Below are positions 1-6,411 of a stretch of DNA of 11,347 nucleotides, piece after piece. The number at the start of each line of letters is the position of its first letter. Position 1 is the stretch's first letter. This DNA is from Draconibacterium orientale (lineage in GTDB: Bacteria; Bacteroidota; Bacteroidia; Bacteroidales; UBA1556): positions 1-11,347 of the forward strand of contig DZDC01000065.1 of assembly GCA_022736595.1 (NCBI GenBank), written 5' to 3'. The notes below the pieces were generated by a model. It saw only the letters and a list, made by a program, of their open reading frames with translations. It made no database searches and was not told the DNA's origin. The position numbers and the translations under genes are program-made.

Positions 1-6
1 ATTAAA

Positions 7-759
7 TTAATTGGTTTTCATTCTTTCCTTAAACTGTTCTTTTTCAATATTTTGATATTCGTTAAATTGTTCTTCAGTGAGAATTGGTTTTAGGGTTTTA
101 TGTACATTTTGCCGCAAGAAACGAAGTTTTTCGCGTCTTTGGATTTGAGTGAGGGAGCTATCCTTTTGCAGAGCTCGAATGCCCTGAATGTATTGGCGAG
201 TGATGGAATCAACCAGTACAAATTGTGCCTCGCTAAGTTGAAGTCGCTTTTTCATCTCTTGAGCACGCGCATCGTTTTTGGCCTTTATCCTCACCTCCTG
301 CCTACGCCGCTGAAGGTCATCAATTAAGGCTGAGCTGATGGAATCCTCACGCATTTCTGAGATTTTCTTTCTCGCCAATGGAGTAGGTTTTGTGGAGGAC
401 GATTTTATTCCCAATTCTCTGGTTTTTTGAATTTTTTTCTTTTGTTTATCGTTGAGTTTGGGATTCAGTTTCTGGCTCAACTCATCCCGAATTTGCCGAA
501 GAGAGTCCTTATAATTTTGGGTTAAACGGCTGTTACGCTCGGCAAAAACGTTCACCAAAGAATCCACATAAGGCTGCTGGCCGGCATCGGGGTCAATTAC
601 CTCCAGCAAACGAGTTTTGAGACCTTGGCTGGTATTCATTTGCATCAGTTGCTCGATGCGATGGCGAGTATAAAAGCTCGTAACTACAATTCCAAGTAAG
701 AAACCTAGGACAATAGAAATAACGATAACGGTAATGGGTCTGACATTTAAGTTTTGCAT
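7..759 (-). CDS. Membrane-anchored protein with two Spy/CpxP-like helical modules
   Basis: A 250-residue protein with one N-terminal membrane segment (about residues 9-30) followed by a highly charged, helical, probably periplasmic region. Spy/CpxP-type LTxxQ motifs are visible: LSEAQ near 175, LTQIQ near 203 and LTEEQ near 228. The part at about 58-112 (DAGQQPYVDSLV to LNDKQKKKIQ) can be laid over the part at about 175-238 (LSEAQFVLVDSI to LTEEQFNEYQ), suggesting a tandem duplication of the Spy-like unit joined by a basic linker. Spy and CpxP are periplasmic chaperone or stress-sensor proteins; in Bacteroidota similar proteins often follow an ECF sigma/anti-sigma pair, as here. It starts 14 bases after the anti-sigma-like gene and is probably the third gene of that operon. 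A role in sensing or buffering envelope stress is inference. The anchored form and the double module differ from the short soluble Spy of enterics. Confidence 0.8.
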   Translation of the reverse strand: MQNLNVRPITVIVISIVLGFLLGIVVTSFYTRHRIEQLMQMNTSQGLKTRLLEVIDPDAGQQPYVDSLVNVFAERNSRLTQNYKDSLRQIRDELSQKLNPKLNDKQKKKIQKTRELGIKSSSTKPTPLARKKISEMREDSISSALIDDLQRRRQEVRIKAKNDARAQEMKKRLQLSEAQFVLVDSITRQYIQGIRALQKDSSLTQIQRREKLRFLRQNVHKTLKPILTEEQFNEYQNIEKEQFKERMKTN

Positions 760-773
760 GGCAAGGTTTATTT

Positions 774-1100
774 TTAGAAATTAAGCAGATAGTCGATACT
801 TACCCATGGTTCGTTGGAGTTTAAAAGTTGAGCTGTTCCTAAAAAAGCATCTTGAGAAAACTCCTTTTCGATGCCCAGCGAAATCCCCATTAAAACCACA
901 AGTATGGCCGCTAAAGGCAACACAATACGTTGAAATTCAAGCCACCAATTGCCCTCCACTACCTTGGCTTTTAAGGGTAATTCTTGTTGAATTTTCGCCA
1001 TAACCTCTTGGGCAAAATGTTCAGAAAAATGGCTTTGATAGGCTCCAAGCCATTGTTCCAATTGCGGATCGTGAGGTTGGCTTTCAGTTTCGTTTTTCAT
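774..1100 (-). CDS. Small one-helix protein, probable anti-sigma factor
   Basis: A 108-residue protein with a polar, helical N-terminal half (about 1-50, ending EFQR), one hydrophobic segment at about 58-77 (IVLPLAAILVVLMGISLG) and a short C-terminal tail of about 30 residues. This is the layout of a minimal membrane-bound anti-sigma factor: a cytoplasmic sigma-binding region, one helix and a small periplasmic end. No zinc-binding HxxxCxxC motif of the classical ZAS type is present, so assignment rests on context. Its start lies only 2 bases after the stop of the ECF sigma gene, implying translational coupling, and a Spy-like gene follows. The likely role is to hold the sigma factor at the inner membrane until an envelope signal releases it; this is inferred, not shown by a recognisable domain. 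Confidence 0.72.
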   Translation of the reverse strand: MKNETESQPHDPQLEQWLGAYQSHFSEHFAQEVMAKIQQELPLKAKVVEGNWWLEFQRIVLPLAAILVVLMGISLGIEKEFSQDAFLGTAQLLNSNEPWVSIDYLLNF

Positions 1101-1102
1101 GA

Positions 1103-1675
1103 TTATCTATATTTAGTTAAAAGGGTTTTTAATTGGTTTTGACCACGCGAAAGACGCGATAGAACCGTACCTTGCGGTATTTCCAAAATCTCAGAAGTTT
1201 CCTTAACGCTGTATCCCTGAATCAGTCGCATGACTACAACCGCACGTATTCCTGAATCGAGATAACCCAGTGCAGCTTCGACCCACTCGTTGGTTTCCAA
1301 TGAATTGACATCGTCAGAAATGTTACTTTTCGACTCAAAGGGCAGGGCATCGTCGTAGGTCTCAAAACGGGATTGCTGAATTTTACGTTTTTTTAAAGCA
1401 TTCAACGCCAGATTAATGGCGATGCGCGTTAAGTAGGTTCCCACCGAAGCCTCACCTCTAAAACTGCCAAGACTCTGATAAAACCTTATGAACACCTCTT
1501 GCCCCACATCCTCGGCTTCGGCTCCGTGGCCCAACATGGCGTGAAGTGTAGTGGCTATTTTAGACTCATACCTTTGAATAAGAGTAGCAAAATATGCGGT
1601 CTCCCCTTGCAAAACAAGGGAAATAAGCACTGCATCTGCCAAAGGTTTAGCTTGAGATGGATAATCCATATTCAT
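1103..1675 (-). CDS. ECF-type RNA polymerase sigma factor (sigma-70 family)
   Basis: A 190-residue protein, normal size for an ECF sigma factor. Region 2 spans about residues 24-97 and carries the core-binding and -10 recognition helices (EDVGQEVFIRFYQSLGSFR, then TYLTRIAINLALNALKKRK). After a variable linker, region 4 lies at about 131-187 with the helix-turn-helix VKETSEILEIPQGTVLSRLS for -35 recognition. There is no extra C-terminal domain. The ATG at 1673-1675 was chosen; a second ATG two codons on is possible. It is the first gene of a tight operon with an anti-sigma-like protein and a Spy-like protein, which suggests it directs an envelope-stress regulon. It may also control its own promoter, but the upstream box seen fits the housekeeping pattern. 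Confidence 0.93.
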   Translation of the reverse strand: MNMDYPSQAKPLADAVLISLVLQGETAYFATLIQRYESKIATTLHAMLGHGAEAEDVGQEVFIRFYQSLGSFRGEASVGTYLTRIAINLALNALKKRKIQQSRFETYDDALPFESKSNISDDVNSLETNEWVEAALGYLDSGIRAVVVMRLIQGYSVKETSEILEIPQGTVLSRLSRGQNQLKTLLTKYR

Positions 1676-1706
1676 TCGACAATCGTAAATTCGATTTTAT
1701 TCCCTA

Positions 1707-1714
1707 CAAAAGTA
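1707..1714 (-). promoter_or_regulatory. Candidate -7 promoter box for the sigma-factor operon
   Basis: On the minus strand this reads TACTTTTG, an exact match to the Bacteroidota -7 consensus TAnnTTTG, 31 bases before the sigma start codon. No clear TTG-type -33 element is seen at the expected distance, so the call rests on one box and its position. Confidence 0.4.
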
Positions 1715-2099
1715 ATTTTGATTGAATCCGGAGTAATATTTTTTTTGATATGATTGCCAAACTTCGCTTTTCGAGGCTGTGCAGCGCCTTGCCCAAAAGG
1801 TCAGTTTTTGATACAAATCGCGACCCTACAGCAGTTTTCAGCTTACAAAACCGACCTAAACATTTGGATTAAAAGAGCTTATGGTTAAGGTAGTATTGGT
1901 CAAAAACTTGTTTTTGAAATCACCTAATTATTATTAACCTTACCAATCCATTTTTGCTTTTTTCAGACGAAGTAAGGCTTTCATTACTTTTTTGCTACGT
2001 TCAAAAAAGGCCGCCGCTGTGCGCAAATGGCTAAAAATTGCTCTGAATTGGCTAAAATTCCAATGACCATTCCAATGTTTGTAGGGGATTCTTAGCTAT

Positions 2100-2132
2100 T
2101 TAAGATAGCTATCGGAACGATAGCTATCTTAA
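2100..2132. repeat. 15-bp perfect inverted repeat with 3-base loop
   Basis: The arms TTAAGATAGCTATCG (2100-2114) and CGATAGCTATCTTAA (2118-2132) are perfect complements around GAA. Each arm also contains the self-complementary 10-mer GATAGCTATC. It lies about 40 bases after the stop of the beta-barrel gene and before the sigma operon promoter, so it could act as a transcription barrier for minus-strand readthrough. It lacks a following U-tract on either strand, so a standard intrinsic terminator is uncertain. Confidence 0.75.
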
Positions 2133-2160
2133 GTATGCGCTGCTCAGCGTTCAATTTATT

Positions 2161-2289
2161 AGCGCTAGTTTTTATCTAAATCGATACGCTAAAGACAATA
2201 AAACTGAAGTGTTTGATAATCCATAGTTGAATCCTGAATACTCAGTTTTATGTTCCTCAACATTATTTGTATAATAAGTTGTTGCATTT
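2161..2289. repeat. 129-bp direct repeat, copy 1 (3' end of beta-barrel gene)
   Basis: Identical base for base to 4097-4225, in the same orientation and 1,936 bases apart. This copy covers the last 38 codons and stop of the beta-barrel gene plus 11 bases beyond the stop. Identity ends sharply on both sides: it begins at AGCGCTAG and ends at GTTGCATTT. The complete gene is here, so this is probably the parental copy. Confidence 0.97.
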
Positions 2290-2777
2290 CTATAATAACT
2301 GAACGACGGTAATAATTCGGCACCTAACACAAAATTATCACTCAGTTTATAATTAAAACCAAATACCAAATTAATCCCTGGACTATAAGAAGTATTTACA
2401 TCTAATCTATCAAAATCATTCACCTTAGTATCGTCCCGCTCTGATTTAGAGTGACCGTATGAAAATGATAAGTCAGCACCATATCTCAATTCTAAGTTAT
2501 TTGCTAAAACTTTACGGTACTCTTTACCCATTTTAAAACCAAAACCCAAATTACTCTGTGTATTTACTACACTATCAAAAGTGCTGCCCATATTGCTTCC
2601 AGAAATGAATAACGCATTAAATCTCCATAAGGATTTATCCGTTCCTGTTTTAAAGGTTAATCCGAAATTATCTAGATTACTAAAAACTAGTCCAATTTCT
2701 TTTTGTTTTACCGTCTCCTGTGCCATTAAATAATAAGACATAGAAAGACCTAATAGAATTAACAACGATTTTCTCAT
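2172..2777 (-). CDS. Secreted small outer-membrane beta-barrel-like protein, function unknown
   Basis: A 201-residue protein starting at the ATG at 2775-2777. The frame is open further upstream, but those residues are a low-complexity hydrophobic run, whereas MRKSLLILLGLSMSYYLMAQ is a clean signal peptide with likely cleavage at MA-Q or just after Q20. The mature part consists of alternating polar and hydrophobic stretches rich in Gly, Tyr, Phe and Asn (for example NLGFGFKMGKEYRKV, LELRYGADLSFSYG, INLVFGFNYKL, SVLLSLAYRFR), typical of an eight-strand-type barrel ending in an aromatic-rich last strand. No catalytic motif is seen and no specific family is recognised. Base composition is visibly AT-richer than that of the mut genes. 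It stands alone between a rhuM remnant and a sigma operon, and its last 38 codons are duplicated at 4108-4224, which suggests recent rearrangement. Confidence 0.78.
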   Translation of the reverse strand: MRKSLLILLGLSMSYYLMAQETVKQKEIGLVFSNLDNFGLTFKTGTDKSLWRFNALFISGSNMGSTFDSVVNTQSNLGFGFKMGKEYRKVLANNLELRYGADLSFSYGHSKSERDDTKVNDFDRLDVNTSYSPGINLVFGFNYKLSDNFVLGAELLPSFSYYRNATTYYTNNVEEHKTEYSGFNYGLSNTSVLLSLAYRFR

Positions 2778-3156
2778 TTTAATAAAGTTTAGATGAATTA
2801 ATAATAAAATTTTAAAGTGAATGTGAAAAAAAATTAAGAAGCAACTTCCATGCCATAAAATACTGACCAACTTCAATTTTAATAATTAATATTCAAGAAG
2901 TTATAAATATAAAACGAAGCTATGAAAGTTCGAGTTTGGTAATTTGTTTTTGAATTCGTTTCACCATGCCGAGCCTTCATTTCTGATCCAGAAATAGATA
3001 TTCTCTTGAGTTGCAATACGGTTTATCCCAGATTTAGCATACCCCAAATGCTAATGATTAATTCAAGCTTAGCTATTTTACCATCATCAGTCCTAAAAAA
3101 AGCTGTTGTATCTTCGTACAACAGCCTTTTAAATAATTCTTTGCGGTTCTGCGGCT
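2778..3156. other. Intergenic region upstream of the beta-barrel gene
   Basis: About 380 AT-rich bases. It must hold the promoter of the beta-barrel gene, but no good TAnnTTTG box was found on the minus strand. The only clear element is the terminator hairpin at 3095-3130 that follows the rhuM remnant. Short plus-strand frames here do not look like genes. Confidence 0.5.
3095..3130 (-). terminator. Intrinsic terminator downstream of the rhuM remnant
   Basis: On the minus strand, GCTGTTGTA and TACAACAGC form a 9-bp perfect stem with a 6-base loop (CGAAGA), followed by a run of seven T. It starts about 27 bases after the rhuM stop. The plus strand has the same hairpin followed by CTTTT, so it may work in both directions. 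Half of this hairpin recurs at 4225-4245. Confidence 0.85.
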
Positions 3157-4006
3157 TTACAAGAGATTCTCCAGTTGTTTCATCACTTCTTTATCAAAGT
3201 CACTTTCAAAAAGTTGGTCTTGAACAATTAGGTATTTTTCAAATTCACTTTCAGCATGTTGTTTCGCAATTTCAGCAGATATTGCACCTGCATCATTTAA
3301 TACATCACGTTCATTAAATTCCATAAACATATCCAACCTTTTTGCCCAATCCTCCATAGACATTGGGATATTTCGTTTTGCACGGTCTTCGGCCAAATCA
3401 AGATAGGCATTCACAATGCGACCGAGCGATTCCAATCCGTTTTTATTCAAATATTTTTTTTGCAATGCTTACATCAGTTTTTAGAATTTTGCCTTCGGGG
3501 CTGTTTTTCCAACTTGTTAGCCCCATTTTATCTTTCTTACTGTCAGCTCGTTTCACGATTAATTCGGCTGCCGTATGTCCATGAATCCCGAAATGCAGTT
3601 TGTTTTGAACTATGGCAAAAAAGGTTTTTGTAGTAACTGCATCTTTATTATAATCGAGGCTTGTAGCATAAATATCCGTTATCTTCTGGTATAAATTCCG
3701 TTCGCTTAGCCTTATCTCTCTGATTTCGGCAAGTATTTCTTCGAAGTAATTTTTACTTAAATACGAACCGTTTTCAAGACGTTTTTTATCTAAGGCAAAT
3801 CCTTTTATAGCAAACTCACGTAGCACCCCTGTGGCCCACTGTCTGAACTGTGTAGCTCGGATGGAGTTTACCCTGTAGCCCACAGAAATTATAGCATCGA
3901 GATTATAAAAGTCAACATCTCTAGAAACTTCACGGTTACCTTAAGTTTGAACTATTCGAAAATTTCGAATAGTTCGTTTTTCTCCAATTTCACCGCTTTT
4001 ATATAT
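3157..4006 (-). pseudogene. rhuM: Decayed RhuM-family gene (virulence RhuM / DNA-binding-like family)
   Basis: The translation matches what I know of the RhuM family throughout: GEKRTIRNFRIVQ, GNREVSRDVDFYNLDAIIS, then VGYRVNSIRATQFRQWATG, REIRLSERNLYQKITDIYA, QNKLHFGIHGHTAAELI and, in a second frame, SLGRIVNAYLDLAEDRAKRN to the end. Three lesions are visible. The first 60 or so residues of the normal protein (about 330 residues) are missing upstream of about 4006. A stop codon (TAA) sits at 3941-3943 where family members have Glu (TEGNREV). A run of eight T at 3454-3461 breaks the frame; removing one base joins ...VSIAKK to YLNKNGLESLG. RhuM genes are often carried in accessory loci such as type I restriction-modification clusters, and their biochemical role is not well established. 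No start codon or promoter is left, and the conventional calls 3157-3465 and 3443-3883 are pieces of this one gene. The frameshift alone could be a sequencing error; the stop and truncation make inactivity likely. Confidence 0.88.
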
Positions 4007-4096
4007 TTATTTTCACTACTGACCGACTAAAAATTTTAGATTCCTCGCTGGGTCGAAAGCATGAGGAGCTGCATGCACTCAGATTCTTGTTGATTG

Positions 4097-4225
4097 AGCG
4101 CTAGTTTTTATCTAAATCGATACGCTAAAGACAATAAAACTGAAGTGTTTGATAATCCATAGTTGAATCCTGAATACTCAGTTTTATGTTCCTCAACATT
4201 ATTTGTATAATAAGTTGTTGCATTT
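4097..4225. repeat. 129-bp direct repeat, copy 2
   Basis: Perfect copy of 2161-2289 in direct orientation. The two copies bracket 1.8 kb holding most of the beta-barrel gene and the rhuM remnant. Recombination between them would delete both genes. Perfect identity in largely non-functional sequence suggests a recent event. Confidence 0.97.
4108..4224 (-). pseudogene. 3'-terminal fragment of the beta-barrel gene
   Basis: Encodes the same last 38 residues (from NATTYYTNN to LAYRFR) and stop as the complete gene at 2172-2777. It has no signal peptide and no start of its own: upstream the sequence changes abruptly into half of a terminator hairpin next to mutB. It is a silent gene tail, though it would be transcribed by readthrough from mutB. 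Confidence 0.88.
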
Positions 4226-4245
4226 TCGTACAACAGCCTTTTAAA
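4214..4245 (-). terminator. Chimeric, probably damaged terminator after mutB
   Basis: Positions 4225-4245 are identical to 3113-3133, the first arm and loop of the terminator behind rhuM. The second arm here comes instead from the beta-barrel repeat (TGCAACAAC on the minus strand), leaving an imperfect stem with a C-A mismatch and G-U pairs. The T-run is absent. It lies about 20 bases past the mutB stop, where an intact terminator would be expected. Confidence 0.6.
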
Positions 4246-4262
4246 ATTTTTATAGAATTAAA

Positions 4263-6398
4263 TTAGCTTCTCAACTTAATTAAGATTTCGAGCATTTTGA
4301 TAGCAGCTTCTGCAATCACCGTTCCCGGACCAAAAATAGCTACGGCTCCATTGTCGTAAAGAAATTGATAGTCTTGAGGTGGAATCACTCCGCCCACAAT
4401 CACCAAAATGTCTTCTCTACCCTGTTTTCTAAGCTCTTCAATTACTTGAGGCACCAAGGTTTTATGACCTGCGGCCAAACTGCTAACGCCTAAAATATGT
4501 ACATCGTTTTCGATGGCTTGGCGAGCTGCTTCTGCGGGAGTTTGAAAAAGAGGTCCTATATCCACGTCAAATCCAATGTCGGCATAGCCAGTGGATACTA
4601 CTTTAGCTCCACGATCGTGGCCATCTTGACCCATTTTTGCAACCATGATTCGAGGACGTCGTCCTTCGATTTGAGTAAACTCATCGGCCAATTGAACGGC
4701 TTTTTTATAAGTTTCATTATCCATCGATTCTGCGCTAAAAACTCCTGAAATACTTCTAATCACTGCTTTATACCTGCCCGAAACGTTTTCAATAGCCATT
4801 GAAATTTCGCCTAAGCTGGCCCGTTTGCGAGCGGCATCCACCGCCAATTCCAATAGGTTTCCGTGGCCTGTTTCCATGGCTTCGGTAATGCGTTGCAAAG
4901 CTACATCAACTTCGGCTTGGTTGCGTTGCGAACGCAACAATTCCAACCGTTTAATTTGCGAATTGCGCACCGCGGTATTATCCACCTCCAAAGTTTCAAT
5001 GGGATCTTCCTTATCTAAACGGTATTTGTTTACCCCCAAAATGGTTTCCTTACCCGAGTCGATGCGGGCTTGCTTACGTGCTGCGGCTTCTTCTATTCGC
5101 ATTTTAGGAATCCCCGTTTCAATGGCCTTAGCCATGCCGCCCAAGGCTTCCACTTCTTCAATCAACTTCCAGGCACGTTGGGCTATTTCGTGGGTCAAAC
5201 TTTCGATGTAATAACTTCCTGCCCAAGGATCTACCGCACGGGTAATTTGAGTTTCTTGCTGAATGTACAATTGAGTATTACGCGCAATACGGGCTGAAAA
5301 ATCGGTGGGTAGAGCAATGGCTTCGTCAAGGGCATTGGTATGCAAACTTTGGGTGTGGCCTAAAGCCGCACCCATGGCTTCGATACAAGTACGAGCTACG
5401 TTATTAAAAGGATCTTGCTCGGTTAGGCTCCAACCTGAGGTTTGGGTGTGGGTACGCAACGCCATGGATTTGGGATTTTTAGGATTAAATTGTTTTACCA
5501 ATTTAGCCCAAATCATACGAGCAGCACGCATCTTGGCAATTTCCATAAAATGGTTCATCCCCGAAGCCCAGAAAAAACTCAACCGTGGCGCAAAACTATC
5601 CACACTCATCCCTGCATTTATGCCTGCTCTAATATACTCAAGGCCATCGGCTAAGGTATATGCCAGCTCAATGTCGTTGGTGGCACCAGCCTCTTGCATG
5701 TGGTAACCACTGATACTGATACTGTTGAACTTAGGCATATTTTTGCTTGTAAATTCGAAGATGTCTGCAATAATGCGCATGGAGGCCATGGGAGGATAAA
5801 TATAGGTGTTGCGCACCATAAATTCCTTCAAAATATCATTCTGAATGGTTCCACTCAGTAGATCCATGCTTACCCCTTGCTCTTCTGCTGCCACGATATA
5901 GAAAGCCATGATGGGCAAAACAGCTCCGTTCATAGTCATGGATACCGACATTTTATCTAATGGAATTTGGTCGAAAAGCACCTTCATATCCAAAATAGAA
6001 TCGATGGCCACGCCCGCTTTTCCAACATCCCCGGTTACGCGCTCATGGTCACTATCGTAACCTCGATGGGTAGCCAAGTCAAAGGCCACAGAAAGACCCT
6101 TCTGCCCTGCTGCCAAGTTGCGACGGTAAAAAGCATTGGATTCTTCAGCCGTGGAAAAACCAGCGTACTGACGAATGGTCCAAGGTCGGGTAACATACAT
6201 GGAACTGTAAGGCCCACGCAAAAAAGGAGCGATACCTGCGGCATAGCTCAAATGTTCCATATTTTTAAGGTCATCGACACTGTAAACAGTTTTCACCGCA
6301 ATTTGTTCGGCCGTGAGCCATTCAACTTTGGATGCCTCAGCAGATACCGTGGGTGCGGTTTTCTTAAAAGTAGTTTTCCTAAAGTCTGGTTTCATCAT
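4263..6398 (-). CDS. mutB: Methylmalonyl-CoA mutase large (catalytic, B12-binding) subunit
   Basis: A 711-residue protein of normal length for the alpha chain of adenosylcobalamin-dependent methylmalonyl-CoA mutase, which interconverts succinyl-CoA and (R)-methylmalonyl-CoA in propionate metabolism. The N-terminal part is the TIM-barrel substrate domain: RPWTIRQYAGFSTAEESN at 71-88 holds the conserved substrate Tyr78, SGYHMQEAG at 230-238 the conserved Tyr-His pair, and THTQTSGWSLTEQDP (316-330) and AVDPWAGSYY (388-397) are family signatures. The C-terminal B12 domain (about 580-711) has the DxHxxG motif DGHDRG at 592-597 with lower ligand His594, then SSLAAGH and GGVIPPQDY. It begins 13 bases after mutA, so the two are co-transcribed. 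ATG codons occur at 6396 and 6393; the first was taken. No meaB-type GTPase chaperone gene follows; downstream lies rearranged DNA. Confidence 0.98.
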   Translation of the reverse strand: MMKPDFRKTTFKKTAPTVSAEASKVEWLTAEQIAVKTVYSVDDLKNMEHLSYAAGIAPFLRGPYSSMYVTRPWTIRQYAGFSTAEESNAFYRRNLAAGQKGLSVAFDLATHRGYDSDHERVTGDVGKAGVAIDSILDMKVLFDQIPLDKMSVSMTMNGAVLPIMAFYIVAAEEQGVSMDLLSGTIQNDILKEFMVRNTYIYPPMASMRIIADIFEFTSKNMPKFNSISISGYHMQEAGATNDIELAYTLADGLEYIRAGINAGMSVDSFAPRLSFFWASGMNHFMEIAKMRAARMIWAKLVKQFNPKNPKSMALRTHTQTSGWSLTEQDPFNNVARTCIEAMGAALGHTQSLHTNALDEAIALPTDFSARIARNTQLYIQQETQITRAVDPWAGSYYIESLTHEIAQRAWKLIEEVEALGGMAKAIETGIPKMRIEEAAARKQARIDSGKETILGVNKYRLDKEDPIETLEVDNTAVRNSQIKRLELLRSQRNQAEVDVALQRITEAMETGHGNLLELAVDAARKRASLGEISMAIENVSGRYKAVIRSISGVFSAESMDNETYKKAVQLADEFTQIEGRRPRIMVAKMGQDGHDRGAKVVSTGYADIGFDVDIGPLFQTPAEAARQAIENDVHILGVSSLAAGHKTLVPQVIEELRKQGREDILVIVGGVIPPQDYQFLYDNGAVAIFGPGTVIAEAAIKMLEILIKLRS

Positions 6399-6411
6399 TC
6401 TTTGATTTTGT

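Larger units (their letters stand above)
1676..2171. other. Intergenic region between the sigma operon and the beta-barrel gene
   Basis: About 500 bases with no convincing gene. It contains the candidate sigma-operon promoter at 1707-1714, a short perfect inverted repeat at 1900-1917 (TCAAAAAC, 2-base loop, GTTTTTGA), the long inverted repeat at 2100-2132, and the first bases of the direct repeat at 2161. A 40-codon plus-strand frame at 1750-1872 has no recognisable features. The T- and A-rich stretch around 1985-2015 resembles dispersed intergenic filler seen in Bacteroidota, but no family can be named from sequence alone. Confidence 0.6.
4007..4262. other. Non-coding junction region between mutB and the rhuM remnant
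   Basis: It contains repeat copy 2 (4097-4225), a broken terminator (4214-4245) and about 90 bases of unassigned sequence (4007-4096) where the rhuM N-terminus should be. The stretch 4035-4095 is open in more than one minus frame but shows no recognisable domain. Weak RhuM-like residues may continue a few codons above 4006 in a shifted frame; I could not confirm this. Confidence 0.5.

Noticed and set aside
1750..1872. A 40-codon plus-strand open frame in the intergenic region.
   Set aside because: No domain, signal or plausible start context; it resembles non-coding filler.
2161..2289. Repeats flanking small gene modules could be integron attC sites.
   Set aside because: The unit is mostly coding sequence, lacks the paired core-site arrangement and overall dyad symmetry of attC, and no integrase is present.
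3949..3975. A 13-bp perfect inverted repeat (GAACTATTCGAAA / TTTCGAATAGTTC), looking like an operator or a plus-strand terminator.
   Set aside because: It falls inside the rhuM remnant and translates in frame to family-typical residues (RTIRNFRIVQ), so the symmetry is probably a by-product of that coding sequence.
2161..4225. The 129-bp repeat at the 3' end of a gene with a second copy nearby resembles the variable/template repeat pair of a diversity-generating retroelement.
   Set aside because: The copies are identical with no adenine-specific changes, the gene is not a C-type-lectin-like target, and there is no reverse transcriptase or Avd-like gene in the window.
4825..5706. Several plus-strand frames of 75-133 codons opposite mutB.
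   Set aside because: They lie antisense to a strongly conserved enzyme and show no independent features.
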